From an uncultured Maribacter sp. (GTDB taxonomy: Bacteria > Bacteroidota > Bacteroidia > Flavobacteriales > Flavobacteriaceae): a DNA stretch of 64,000 nucleotides. The position numbers and the translations under genes are program-made. The notes beneath the pieces are model-generated. The model made no database searches and was not told the origin of the DNA. It saw nothing but the letters and a program-made list of their open reading frames with translations. The stretch lies in contig CANLTE010000002.1 of the NCBI GenBank assembly GCA_947493885.1, positions 496,001 to 560,000 of the forward strand. The letters run 5' to 3'. Shown one piece after another: positions 46,110 to 57,188 of the stretch (position 1 is the stretch's first letter; every line of letters begins with the position of its first letter).

Positions 46110-47225
46110 ATGAAAAAGAGGAATTACATATTTACAGTAGTTGTATGTTTTGTTATGTGTTCGCATGGGCAGAACCTTGTTAAAAACCCAAGCTTTGAAG
46201 AGTTTGATGAATGCCCTAAAAAAATGGGAAACATTGGTGTAGATGTTTTGTACTGGGGAGCTGCTACGGAGGGAACAACAGATTATTTTAATACGTGCAG
46301 CTCATTCATGGGAGTTCCAAAAAATTTTAATGGAAGTCAGAATGCTGATTTTGGAAAAGGTTATGCAGGACTTTACTTTTTGGCTCCAAATGACTATCGA
46401 GAATATCTACAAGGAGAGCTTTCACAAACACTAGAAAAAGGACAGCGTTATAAACTTAGTTTTTATCTGAATCTTGCGGATAAATCAACATATGCGATAA
46501 AAAAAATAGGAGTTCTTTTTGCTAAAAATAAAATAGAAGAAGAAATCAATCAACGCTTAAATTTTGCTGAGGTACAAAAAGAAAAAAATGTGTTTAACTA
46601 TATAGAAATAGACAAAAACAGGTTTTTATCTAATAAGAAAAAATGGATGTATGTAAGCACTGAAATAGTCGCAAATGGAGATGAAAATTATATTGTTTTA
46701 GGGAATTTCAAGAATAATAAAAGTACAGTATATTATAAAATGCATGGTGTTAAAGGAGCTGCATATTACTATATTGATAATGTAACATTGGAGAAAACGG
46801 AAAACACCAATTATGAAGATTTGGTGTTAGATAAAACCTATGTTTTTGATCGAGTTTTTTTTTCAACAGATGAATTTAAGCTAAACTCAAAAGCAAAAAT
46901 TGAACTGGATAAGCTTTATAAAGAACTAAAAAGTAATCCAGAATTTTACATTACGGTACATGCTCATACTGATGCTGATGGAACTCATGATTATAATAAA
47001 ATACTATCTCGTAAACGTGCTAAATCAGTAGCAGCGTATTTAGTTTCTTTGGGCTTGAATAAAAAAAGAATTCGTTGGGAGGGTCATGGCGGAAACAAAC
47101 CTGTTGCACAAAATGATACAGAGAATGGAAAGCAAAAAAATAGAAGGGCAGAGTTTTCCATATCTAAAAACCCTTTTATCGATAAAGGAGCTTATGCAGA
47201 GACTTTGTTTGAAGATGAAAATTGA
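46110..47225 (+). CDS. OmpA-family peptidoglycan-binding outer-membrane protein
   Basis: The 371-residue protein has a signal peptide (MCSHGQ, about 1-21) and an N-terminal carbohydrate-binding-like beta-sandwich starting NLVKNPSFEEFDECP (about 22-36). A C-terminal OmpA domain (about 250-355) contains HAHTDADGTHDYNKILSRKR and NRRAEFS, including the Asp and Arg that grip diaminopimelate. It anchors the outer membrane to the cell wall. It is monocistronic, ending at a strong hairpin. Confidence 0.93.
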   Translation: MKKRNYIFTVVVCFVMCSHGQNLVKNPSFEEFDECPKKMGNIGVDVLYWGAATEGTTDYFNTCSSFMGVPKNFNGSQNADFGKGYAGLYFLAPNDYREYLQGELSQTLEKGQRYKLSFYLNLADKSTYAIKKIGVLFAKNKIEEEINQRLNFAEVQKEKNVFNYIEIDKNRFLSNKKKWMYVSTEIVANGDENYIVLGNFKNNKSTVYYKMHGVKGAAYYYIDNVTLEKTENTNYEDLVLDKTYVFDRVFFSTDEFKLNSKAKIELDKLYKELKSNPEFYITVHAHTDADGTHDYNKILSRKRAKSVAAYLVSLGLNKKRIRWEGHGGNKPVAQNDTENGKQKNRRAEFSISKNPFIDKGAYAETLFEDEN

Positions 47226-47230
47226 TAAAA

Positions 47231-47269
47231 ACTAAAAAATCCGAAGTTGTTAGCTTCGGATTTTTTAGT
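47231..47269. terminator. Bidirectional terminator between ompA-like and DUF2911 genes
   Basis: ACTAAAAAATCCGAAG (47231-47246) pairs perfectly with CTTCGGATTTTTTAGT (47254-47269) over a 7-nt loop, between two convergent genes. Confidence 0.88.
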
Positions 47270-47287
47270 TTTTAAAAAGAAATAGCT

Positions 47288-47827
47288 TTAGAATTTTATA
47301 GGAGTATAAACTCTAACTTTCCCCCATCCCATTACTAAAGATGCTCCTTCTTCGTTTTCAGCAAATGAAACCGAAAAAGCTTCAACAGAATCTTTTCCTG
47401 TATTAACTCCTCCTTTAACACGAACAACATCAGCAGATTCATCATAGCTATATGCGCCCCATTGGTTAAGTTTACTATTTAATATTATAGTCCACTCTTT
47501 ATCTCCAGGTATTGTAAATAGTGAATATGTTCCAGCTTTTACACTTTTTCCACCTATAGTGGCATCTTTGTAAAAGGTAATTTCCGCAGCTTCATTAGCC
47601 CCCGTTCTCCATACGCTTCCTGCAGGTGCTAATTGCGATACTGCCCGCCCTTTTAATTGAGGTCGGCTATATACCACTCTTGCCAATTTATTGGCTACTT
47701 TGTAGCTAGAAGGGTACGCAGCGATATCTAAAGGACTTTTGTCTAAGCCTGCAAATTTTTGCGCAGAGGCAGTGGTTGTAAATACTAAAGCTAAAATTAA
47801 GGTTGATAATGTAAATAATTTTTTCAT
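47288..47827 (-). CDS. DUF2911 exported protein
   Basis: The 179-residue protein has a Sec signal peptide (TTASAQ, cleavage near 23). The DUF2911 pattern is clear: VVYSRPQLKGR (about 51-61), VWRTGANEAAEITFYKD (about 72-88), SLFTIPGDKEWTIILNSKLN (about 103-122) and QWGAYSYD. The family is common in Bacteroidota and has no known function. It is transcribed alone. A TAGCTTTG -7-like box lies at 47856-47849, without a well-spaced -33 TTG. Confidence 0.92.
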   Translation of the reverse strand: MKKLFTLSTLILALVFTTTASAQKFAGLDKSPLDIAAYPSSYKVANKLARVVYSRPQLKGRAVSQLAPAGSVWRTGANEAAEITFYKDATIGGKSVKAGTYSLFTIPGDKEWTIILNSKLNQWGAYSYDESADVVRVKGGVNTGKDSVEAFSVSFAENEEGASLVMGWGKVRVYTPIKF

Positions 47828-48068
47828 GATGGTGATTTTTTAGAAGCCCAAAGCTAAGTAGTTATTGTTTTAATTACTTATAACAAGTCGTTAAAATTTC
47901 AAAGACTTACAAAATGTAATGCCTTTTCCATGGTTATACAGCTAAATGTATTTTTTTATTCTTAAAATCATGTTTTTTGTTTTAATATGTAATCATTTTT
48001 CAATTTTATGTTTTTAAATTGAAAGTTATAATGCATCTTTGTACCATAATTGATATAATAAGAGGAAT

Positions 48069-49739
48069 ATGTGCGGAATAGTATGTGCATTTGATGTAAA
48101 ACAAAGTACTGAGGAGTTAAGACCTCAGTTACTTGAAATGTCTAAAAAAATTAGACATAGGGGGCCAGATTGGAGCGGAATATATTCTAACGATAAGGCT
48201 ATACTTGCTCATGAAAGATTGGCAATTGTAGATCCTGCTTCTGGAAAACAACCATTATATAGTGAAGATAAAAAGTTAGTATTAGCAGCTAACGGTGAAA
48301 TATATAATCATAGAGAGTTACGTAAGCAGTTTGAGGGTAAGTATAACTTTCAAACAGAATCTGATTGTGAAGTGATTTTAGCACTTTATCAAGAAAAAGG
48401 AGTTAATTTTATTGATGAAATGAATGGTATTTTTGGTTTTGCGATTTATGATTCTGAAAAAGATGAATATTTTGTTGCTCGTGACCATATGGGTATTATT
48501 CCTTTATATATTGGTTGGGATCAAAATGGAACTTTCTACGTGGCTTCTGAATTAAAAGCTTTGGAAGGTACCTGCTCTAAAATAGAACTTTTTCCTCCAG
48601 GACATTATTTACATAGTTCAGATGGAGAGTTAAAAAAGTGGTACTCACGCGATTGGATGGAATACGATGCTGTTAAGGAGAATGAAACTAGTATTCAAGA
48701 GGTAAAAGAAGCATTGGAAGCTGCCGTTCATAGACAATTAATGTCTGATGTACCTTATGGTGTGCTTTTATCTGGAGGATTAGATTCTTCCGTAACTTCT
48801 GCGGTGGCAAAAAAATATGCACAGAAAAGAATTGAATCGGGAGATACTAAAGACGCTTGGTGGCCACAGTTACACTCTTTTTCTGTAGGGTTAGAAGGCT
48901 CTCCAGATTTAGCTGCGGCACGAAAAGTAGCTGATCATATTGGAACCGTGCATCACGAAATAAAATTTACAATTCAAGAAGGGTTAGATGCTATTAAGGA
49001 TGTAATTTACAATCTTGAGACTTATGACATTACTACTATTAGAGCTTCCACACCGATGTATTTAATGGCACGTGTGATAAAATCTATGGGAATTAAAATG
49101 GTATTGTCTGGTGAAGGTGCTGATGAATTGTTTGGAGGGTATTTATATTTCCATAAAGCGCCAAGCCCTAAAGATTTTCATGAAGAAACCGTGCGTAAGT
49201 TAGATAAGTTGCATATGTACGATTGCTTAAGAGCAAATAAATCTTTAGCAGCATGGGGCATTGAAGGTCGTGTACCGTTTTTAGATAAAGAGTTTATGGA
49301 TGTTGCAATGCGCATAAATCCTAAAGATAAAATGATTAATGGCGAACGCATGGAAAAATGGGTAGTTCGTAAAGCTTTTGAAGAAATGTTGCCTGAGAGT
49401 GTAGCATGGAGGCAAAAAGAACAATTCTCTGATGGTGTTGGTTATAGTTGGATTGATACGCTAAAAGAATTGGTTGAGGATGTAGTTTCTGATGAGCAAT
49501 TAGAAAATGCAAAATTTAGATACCCATTACAAACCCCAACTACAAAAGAAGAGTTTTATTATCGTTCTATTTTTGAACAACATTTCCCTTCTGACGCTGC
49601 TGCGTTATGTGTTCCTCAGGAGCCATCAGTAGCATGTAGTACTAAGATTGCCTTGGAATGGGATGAAGCATTCAAAAACATGAATGATCCTTCTGGTAGA
49701 GCCGTTGCAAAAGTGCATGAAGATGCATATGAAAAATAA
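48069..49739 (+). CDS. asnB: Asparagine synthase B (glutamine-hydrolysing)
   Basis: The 556-residue enzyme converts aspartate, glutamine and ATP into asparagine. Cys2 (MCGIVCAFD) is the glutaminase nucleophile, with RHRGPDWSG (about 29-37) and NGEIYNHREL. The synthetase half has the pyrophosphate loop LSGGLDSSV (about 234-242), VLSGEGADELFGGY and GRVPFLDKEFMD. Length and motifs match the AsnB class of E. coli. It is a single gene, closed by a hairpin before the convergent permease. Confidence 0.97.
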   Translation: MCGIVCAFDVKQSTEELRPQLLEMSKKIRHRGPDWSGIYSNDKAILAHERLAIVDPASGKQPLYSEDKKLVLAANGEIYNHRELRKQFEGKYNFQTESDCEVILALYQEKGVNFIDEMNGIFGFAIYDSEKDEYFVARDHMGIIPLYIGWDQNGTFYVASELKALEGTCSKIELFPPGHYLHSSDGELKKWYSRDWMEYDAVKENETSIQEVKEALEAAVHRQLMSDVPYGVLLSGGLDSSVTSAVAKKYAQKRIESGDTKDAWWPQLHSFSVGLEGSPDLAAARKVADHIGTVHHEIKFTIQEGLDAIKDVIYNLETYDITTIRASTPMYLMARVIKSMGIKMVLSGEGADELFGGYLYFHKAPSPKDFHEETVRKLDKLHMYDCLRANKSLAAWGIEGRVPFLDKEFMDVAMRINPKDKMINGERMEKWVVRKAFEEMLPESVAWRQKEQFSDGVGYSWIDTLKELVEDVVSDEQLENAKFRYPLQTPTTKEEFYYRSIFEQHFPSDAAALCVPQEPSVACSTKIALEWDEAFKNMNDPSGRAVAKVHEDAYEK

Positions 49740-49818
49740 ATACGGATAAATTCCGTTAACAGTAATTCTGTTTGTCTACACACTTCGTAGAGTGCAGTTT
49801 TTATTTTAATTAGTCCTT

Positions 49819-49848
49819 AAGAAACACCATTGGTTTGGTGTTTCTTTT
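49819..49848. terminator. Terminator between asnB and SLC13 permease gene
   Basis: AAGAAACACCA (49819-49829) pairs with TGGTGTTTCTT (49836-49846) around a 6-nt loop and is followed by Ts. It lies between two convergent genes. Confidence 0.8.
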
Positions 49849-49870
49849 GTTTATATCGGTTTGTAATCTG

Positions 49871-51361
49871 TTATTTGATAATATGAAGAAACATAAACAC
49901 ACCAATAACAAGAAGTGAGATTAGTATAGGACCAATAAGTCCAACAACTAATCCGCCAAATCTAAAATCTTTTTGTTGCAGTTTTCCTGTACTGTAGGCA
50001 ATGGCGTTTGGAGGGGTAGAAATTGGAAGAAAAAGTGCTGTAGAGGCACATAAACCAATTACTAAAGGCAATATAACAGGATTGTTGAATGTAAGTATTA
50101 TTCCTATCGGAATTAGTATTGTTGCTGTAGCTGTGTTGCTCATGATGTTGGAGAGAATTACTGTTAAAAAAGCAAAAAATAATACTAGGGCATAAAAATT
50201 AATATCAAATTGTTGAATTTTCTCAACGTAATGTTGTGCTAGTCCTGTTTCCTTTATTGCTAATCCCAAAGCAAGACCACCAGCAACTAACATTAAGGTA
50301 TCCCAAGGTAATTTCCTAACATCAGTAGCTTTTATAATTCCTAGCATGGTTAAGAATATTATTGGAAGAAGGGATACAACAGATGCTGGTATATTATGAA
50401 GCTTTTCTGTAAGCCAAAGTACAAGAGTTACCATTAAAACAATTAAGACAACTCTTTTTTTTAACACCTTTATTTTGTCAGTGATTTCAACAGTTTTTTT
50501 ATCTGTATTCACCTGAGGAGAAATGTTTGTTTTTTTTGCTTCATCAAGTTCAACTTTTATAGGAGCATTGTTTTTGACATACTTTTTAGTTAGTAAAAAC
50601 CAGAATATTCCCGTAAGAATAAGAGATATTGGAAAACCAACAATCATCCATTCTAAGAAGCCAACTTCAATACCATGGTGGTTTAGTGCTTCCACGGCAA
50701 TTGCATTTGGAGGAGAGCCTATAAGAGTGCCCATGCCGCCAATTGAGGCTGCTCCAGCAATTCCAATTAATATTGCTTTTACAAAAGCAGGGTCATTGTC
50801 TGGCTTGTTTAAAAAAGGTAAAACAGAAGCCACCATCATTGCGGTTGTGGCTGTATTAGACATAATCATAGAAAATATTGCGGTTGTTAACATTAAGCCA
50901 AGAAGTATAAACCTTGGAGATGTGCCAAACCTAGAGACCGATATTTTGAAAACAAGTTTATCCAGTTCGGTTTTTTTCATTGCCTCCGCCATGAAAAAAC
51001 CACCAAGCATAAGCCATATTACACTATTGGACCAAGCATTTACATATTTCATGTAGTATATTTTTACATTTTCGGGGTCGACCTTGGAATAATACGCATT
51101 CATGGCAAAAATTAGAAATCCAAAAACTAATAAACCTACAGCAAATGGAGGTATTGCCTCTGTTACCCATAGTCCTACAGCTAAAAAAAGTAAAAAAAGA
51201 ACGTATACTTGTGCTTCATTAAACTCGGGGTCGTACAATAAATAGGATAGACCAAAAGAAACAATAATACTAATTAAAAAGTATATTACTTTACTTTGAA
51301 TATCCACCACTTTTTGGATATGAGACATTAAGCTTAATGAAACTCCTCTTGAATCACCCAT
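49871..51361 (-). CDS. SLC13/DASS-family sodium-coupled anion permease
   Basis: The 496-residue polytopic membrane protein has about 11-12 helices. Both inverted repeats carry the family's SNT motif: MIMSNTATTAMMVASVLPF (about 165-183) and LSNIMSNTATATILIPIGI (about 405-423). STPPNAIAYSTGKL (about 450-463) is also typical. Family members import di- and tricarboxylates or sulfate with sodium. The substrate is not readable, and no metabolic partner is adjacent. It is divergent from gyrB. Confidence 0.9.
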   Translation of the reverse strand: MGDSRGVSLSLMSHIQKVVDIQSKVIYFLISIIVSFGLSYLLYDPEFNEAQVYVLFLLFLAVGLWVTEAIPPFAVGLLVFGFLIFAMNAYYSKVDPENVKIYYMKYVNAWSNSVIWLMLGGFFMAEAMKKTELDKLVFKISVSRFGTSPRFILLGLMLTTAIFSMIMSNTATTAMMVASVLPFLNKPDNDPAFVKAILIGIAGAASIGGMGTLIGSPPNAIAVEALNHHGIEVGFLEWMIVGFPISLILTGIFWFLLTKKYVKNNAPIKVELDEAKKTNISPQVNTDKKTVEITDKIKVLKKRVVLIVLMVTLVLWLTEKLHNIPASVVSLLPIIFLTMLGIIKATDVRKLPWDTLMLVAGGLALGLAIKETGLAQHYVEKIQQFDINFYALVLFFAFLTVILSNIMSNTATATILIPIGIILTFNNPVILPLVIGLCASTALFLPISTPPNAIAYSTGKLQQKDFRFGGLVVGLIGPILISLLVIGVFMFLHIIK

Positions 51362-53608
<2,247 letters not shown>

Positions 53609-53627
53609 AAAATAGTACATACACAAC

Positions 53628-53657
53628 AAAAACTCGCACCACTGGTGCGAGTTTTTT
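53628..53657 (+). terminator. gyrB terminator
   Basis: AAAAACTCGCACC (53628-53640) pairs with GGTGCGAGTTTTT (53644-53656) around a 3-nt loop and ends in a T-run. It lies just after gyrB. Confidence 0.9.
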
Positions 53658-53681
53658 AGTTTTAGCCAAAACTTAAAAAAC

Positions 53682-54695
53682 ATGAAGAGGATATTTTTTC
53701 TATTATCATTGGTTTGTGGCTTAAATTCGTATGGGCAATCAGACATAAACACACTGTTAGCAGCTGGGCTTGAAGATGCGGAGCGTTTTTCCATAGATTA
53801 TTTTGCCCCATTATCTGAAGGGGTGTTATATAGTATTTCTAGTGGATGGGCAAATACTGCAGATGCAAAACCACTTGGAGGTTTTGAAATTTCCATTATA
53901 GGTAATATGTCTTCTTTTAAAAATAAAGCAGATAAAAAAGAATTTCAATTAAACATAGCTGACTATCAAAATCTTCAATTTGTGGATGGTAGTACTTCAA
54001 AAAACGTTTCATCAGCTTTGGGTGATTTAGAAGGTGTGCCAGTTTTTGTGGAAGCAGAAATTGCCCCTGGAGTTACCAGTAGAGAAGAGTTTGAGCTTCC
54101 AACAGGTTTATCCGCTGAAGGACTTAATTTTGTGCCTTCTGGTTTTTTGCAAGCTAGCGTTGGTATCATAAAGGGAACAGAATTAAAAGCACGTTTTTTA
54201 CCAAAAATTAATACCGATGATGCTTCTTTAGGATTATATGGATTTGCAATACAGCATGAATTTACAAAGCATTTACCTGCTGATAAATTGTTGCCAATTG
54301 CGGTTTCTGGTTTAATAGGGTACACACATTTAGATGGAACTTATGATATAACGAATACTGGAGCAGTATCTGGTACAGATCAAAAAATTGAGTTAGCCAT
54401 GAATACATGGATTTTTCAAGCTTTAGTGTCAACAAAATTACCAGTGATTAATTTTTACGGAGGTTTAGGGTATTTAAGAGGGAGTTCTACTACAGATGTT
54501 AAAGGAGAATATGTTGTTCAATCTGGTCCTTTTGCGCAGACATATATTGATCCTTTTTCAATAAAAAAGGATGTAAGTGGTGTAACGGGTTCTATTGGAG
54601 CTAAACTTAAATTAGGATTTTTCAGACTAAATTTTGATTATACATTAGCCGAATTTAATACCGCGTCAGTTGGTATAAATTTTGGATTTAGATAA
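53682..54695 (+). CDS. DUF6588 exported protein (probable outer-membrane beta-barrel)
   Basis: The 337-residue protein has a Sec signal peptide (LNSYGQ, about 1-19). The region AGLEDAERFSIDYFAPLSEG (about 28-47) and GWANTADAKPLGGFEI match DUF6588, a Bacteroidota family. Late strands alternate hydrophobic residues and the chain ends Val-Gly-Ile-Asn-Phe-Gly-Phe-Arg, suggesting a small outer-membrane barrel. The function is unknown. It starts 25 nt after the gyrB terminator and probably has its own promoter. Confidence 0.85.
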   Translation: MKRIFFLLSLVCGLNSYGQSDINTLLAAGLEDAERFSIDYFAPLSEGVLYSISSGWANTADAKPLGGFEISIIGNMSSFKNKADKKEFQLNIADYQNLQFVDGSTSKNVSSALGDLEGVPVFVEAEIAPGVTSREEFELPTGLSAEGLNFVPSGFLQASVGIIKGTELKARFLPKINTDDASLGLYGFAIQHEFTKHLPADKLLPIAVSGLIGYTHLDGTYDITNTGAVSGTDQKIELAMNTWIFQALVSTKLPVINFYGGLGYLRGSSTTDVKGEYVVQSGPFAQTYIDPFSIKKDVSGVTGSIGAKLKLGFFRLNFDYTLAEFNTASVGINFGFR

Positions 54696-54713
54696 TAGTA
54701 ATATGGCAATTAG

Positions 54714-55076
54714 TTAATCTCTAATTGCCATATTGTCGTTGTTATGTACACGAACTAAAGCAGAATCTTTTAAGATTACTTTGTCCGTGGTTCGGTTTAC
54801 TTTTTCAGGATAATTAATAGTGTAAACTTCATTTTCATTCTTCCATTTAAAATCAAAACGTTCTACAATAGCTCCGTTTTGTATGGTATGAAATCTACCT
54901 AAATAAGCGTCGTTAAATATCCATTCTTGTCTAAGTGTAACATTTTTACTTGTGTTAGTACTAACATCAGTATTATGCCAAACACCAAGAATAGGATCGT
55001 TGTTATCCTCTATTCTAGAACAATTGCTCAAGAATATAATCGCGAGAATAGCAATAAATGAAAAAATCTTTTTCAT
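54714..55076 (-). CDS. Hypothetical small lipoprotein, lipocalin-like
   Basis: The 120-residue protein has a lipoprotein signal (IIFLSNCS, Cys about 19). The mature part starts DPILGVWHNTDVS (about 28-40) and contains alternating strands with EWIFNDAYLGRFHTIQNGAI, similar to the beta-barrel start of lipocalin-like domains. I cannot assign a family with confidence. It is convergent with the DUF6588 gene (18-nt gap). Confidence 0.7.
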   Translation of the reverse strand: MKKIFSFIAILAIIFLSNCSRIEDNNDPILGVWHNTDVSTNTSKNVTLRQEWIFNDAYLGRFHTIQNGAIVERFDFKWKNENEVYTINYPEKVNRTTDKVILKDSALVRVHNNDNMAIRD

Positions 55077-55282
55077 TATGTAGGTTTTAGTAATTTGGGT
55101 ATTATTGTTAACGGGAGCTTTAAGTTTGGTATTGCTAAAATTCGATGTATGGTATTTTATTTCCTATATAATCGTTAAATGGCAATTTATTTTAACAAAT
55201 ACAGAAGATTATCTAACAATTTTAAGCGCTATAAGCTTAATATTAAACTGATTTTGGTCACATATTATAGGCAATAATTGAG

Positions 55283-55290
55283 TATTTTTG
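55283..55290 (+). promoter_or_regulatory. Possible -7 box of mdh
   Basis: TATTTTTG matches TAnnTTTG and lies 35 nt before the mdh ATG. The nearest upstream TTG (55254-55256) is 26 nt away, longer than usual, so this is tentative. Confidence 0.35.
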
Positions 55291-55324
55291 AGCTTTCAAA
55301 ATTCAATAAATTAAAAATATACAT

Positions 55325-56251
55325 ATGAAAGTTACCGTAGTAGGAGCAGGTGCAGTAGGTGCCAGTTGTGCAGAATACATTGCAATGAAAAATTTTGCAG
55401 ATGAGGTGGTTATCTTAGATATTAAAGAAGGTTATGCAGAAGGTAAAGCAATGGACCTAATGCAAACAGCATCTTTAAATGGTTTTGATACTAGAATTAT
55501 TGGTAGTACAAACGATTATTCTAAAACTGCAGGAAGTGATATCGCAGTAATTACCTCAGGTATTCCTAGAAAACCAGGGATGACAAGAGAGGAGTTAATT
55601 GGAATAAACGCTGGAATCGTTAAAACGGTATCTGCTAGTTTAATTGAGCATTCTCCAAACGTAACTTTAATAGTTGTTAGTAACCCTATGGATACTATGA
55701 CGTATTTAGTACATAAAACAACAAACCTACCTAAAAACAAAATTATAGGTATGGGAGGAGCTTTAGATAGTGCACGTTTTAAATATCGTTTAGCTGAAGC
55801 ATTGGAAGCTCCGATTTCTGATATTGACGGAATGGTTATTGGTGGACATAGTGATAAAGGAATGGTGCCTTTAACTTCTCATGCTACAAGAAATAGTATA
55901 AACGTTTCTGAATTTATTTCAGAAGAACGTTTGCAACAAGTTGCAGAGGATACTAAGGTTGGTGGAGCAACATTAACAAAATTATTAGGAACAAGCGCTT
56001 GGTATGCTCCAGGAGCCGCAGTTTCTTCGTTGGTTCAATCAATTGCATGTGATCAAAAGAAAATGTTTCCGTGTTCTACATATTTAGAAGGAGAATATGG
56101 TTTAAATGATATTTGTATTGGCGTTCCAGTTATTTTAGGTAAAGATGGAATCGAAAGAATAGTGGATATACCATTAAGCGATGCTGAAAAGGCTAAAATG
56201 CAGGAAAGTGCAGCAGGTGTTACCAAGACAAATGGTCTTTTGGAGTTGTAG
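55325..56251 (+). CDS. mdh: Malate dehydrogenase
   Basis: The 308-residue NAD-dependent enzyme of the TCA cycle belongs to the LDH-like class. It has the NAD motif GAGAVGASCA (about 7-16) and the adenine-ribose Asp in VVILDIKEG. The substrate loop IPRKPGMTREEL (about 80-91) has Arg residues for malate. NPMDTMTY, GGALDSARFKYRLAEAL and the catalytic His in IGGHSDKGMVPL (about 174-185) are present. It is a single gene with its own terminator. Confidence 0.97.
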   Translation: MKVTVVGAGAVGASCAEYIAMKNFADEVVILDIKEGYAEGKAMDLMQTASLNGFDTRIIGSTNDYSKTAGSDIAVITSGIPRKPGMTREELIGINAGIVKTVSASLIEHSPNVTLIVVSNPMDTMTYLVHKTTNLPKNKIIGMGGALDSARFKYRLAEALEAPISDIDGMVIGGHSDKGMVPLTSHATRNSINVSEFISEERLQQVAEDTKVGGATLTKLLGTSAWYAPGAAVSSLVQSIACDQKKMFPCSTYLEGEYGLNDICIGVPVILGKDGIERIVDIPLSDAEKAKMQESAAGVTKTNGLLEL

Positions 56252-56266
56252 TATATAAACTCTTCA

Positions 56267-56313
56267 TATAAAAAGAAAACCTTTGTTTAGTTACAAGGGT
56301 TTTCTTTTTATAT
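56267..56313 (+). terminator. mdh terminator
   Basis: AAAAAGAAAACCTTTG (56270-56285) pairs with CAAGGGTTTTCTTTTT (56294-56309, one G-U pair), followed by Ts. It lies after the mdh stop codon. Confidence 0.85.
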
Positions 56314-56372
56314 GATTATACGGGTTAACCACATATTGTAAAAAATATACTACCTAGTATTATCTTTCTTTT

Positions 56373-56380
56373 TATATTTG
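56373..56380 (+). promoter_or_regulatory. -7 box placed for a leaderless transcript
   Basis: TATATTTG matches the consensus and ends only 4 nt before ATG 56385, so transcription would begin at or near the start codon. No clear -33 TTG was found. Confidence 0.35.
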
Positions 56381-56384
56381 CCGC

Positions 56385-56996
56385 ATGAATGCAAAATGGT
56401 GCGTAAGTACTTTAATTATTATTCTAGCCATCTTAGGGCTAAGTCAAAAGCAAACAAAAGCCTCTAACCAGCAAATTTTATTACAATTTTCTGATACAGA
56501 AACGGCTTCGGTAACTGCTCATGAAGAAGTTTTAGCTGAAATTACCAAAAAATTACAGTCCTTAGGTGTTGAAACCATAGAAATAATTAAAAATGACGAA
56601 ACGCAACTAAGTATACGCTACTATAGTGATATTGATGCTCTTGGTGTCAAAGAATTTCTTTCTCAAGAAAATGGATTTTTATTAACTCACGGAGATGTAG
56701 ATCATCTTCCTTCTGATTTTCCGAAAGATAAACTTCCTGAAAATTATAGTTTAATAGTTTCTGATCTTCAACAACAAGTTGATGGAGGATTAAATTTAAA
56801 CGGAAAATTTGCTTTTGAAATAAAGCAAGACTATAATAGATTTCCAAATCCGATAGTTCTGCAACTGAATCAAACAATAAGATTTAAACAGGATGTTATT
56901 GTAGATGTAGCTTACAAAATAAATAGAATTATTGCGGTTGCAATTGATAATACTTCGCAGACGATTCCAGAGGTAAGGGCTGGACCTTACGTTTAA
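56385..56996 (+). CDS. Hypothetical exported protein
   Basis: The 203-residue protein has an N-terminal hydrophobic segment (VSTLIIILAILGLS, about 7-20), a signal peptide or anchor. The mature part includes QILLQFSDTETASVTAHEEV (about 30-49), an alternating sequence like a small alpha/beta domain (AEITKKLQSLGVETIEII), then a Pro-rich link and beta strands, ending VRAGPYV. I recognise no family. It lies between mdh and secDF and is probably transcribed by itself, possibly without a leader. Confidence 0.7.
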   Translation: MNAKWCVSTLIIILAILGLSQKQTKASNQQILLQFSDTETASVTAHEEVLAEITKKLQSLGVETIEIIKNDETQLSIRYYSDIDALGVKEFLSQENGFLLTHGDVDHLPSDFPKDKLPENYSLIVSDLQQQVDGGLNLNGKFAFEIKQDYNRFPNPIVLQLNQTIRFKQDVIVDVAYKINRIIAVAIDNTSQTIPEVRAGPYV

Positions 56997-57188
56997 GGAT
57001 ATCGGAAAAATTACGTAAGTTTTTTAATTAGGACTAATAATTTTCGAGAAAACACCACTGTAAGACTTAATCATATTACACAAAGTAATTTGCTTTTAGT
57101 CGTTAAATTATAATCAATATAAATTAATCATAAAAATGTCTTTAGCATCACAGCTATAGAATATTACAAATTAAAATAAATAATTAAA

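Noticed and set aside
50523-51056. 177-codon open frame opposite the SLC13 permease
   Set aside because: It is the antisense shadow of a clear transporter gene.
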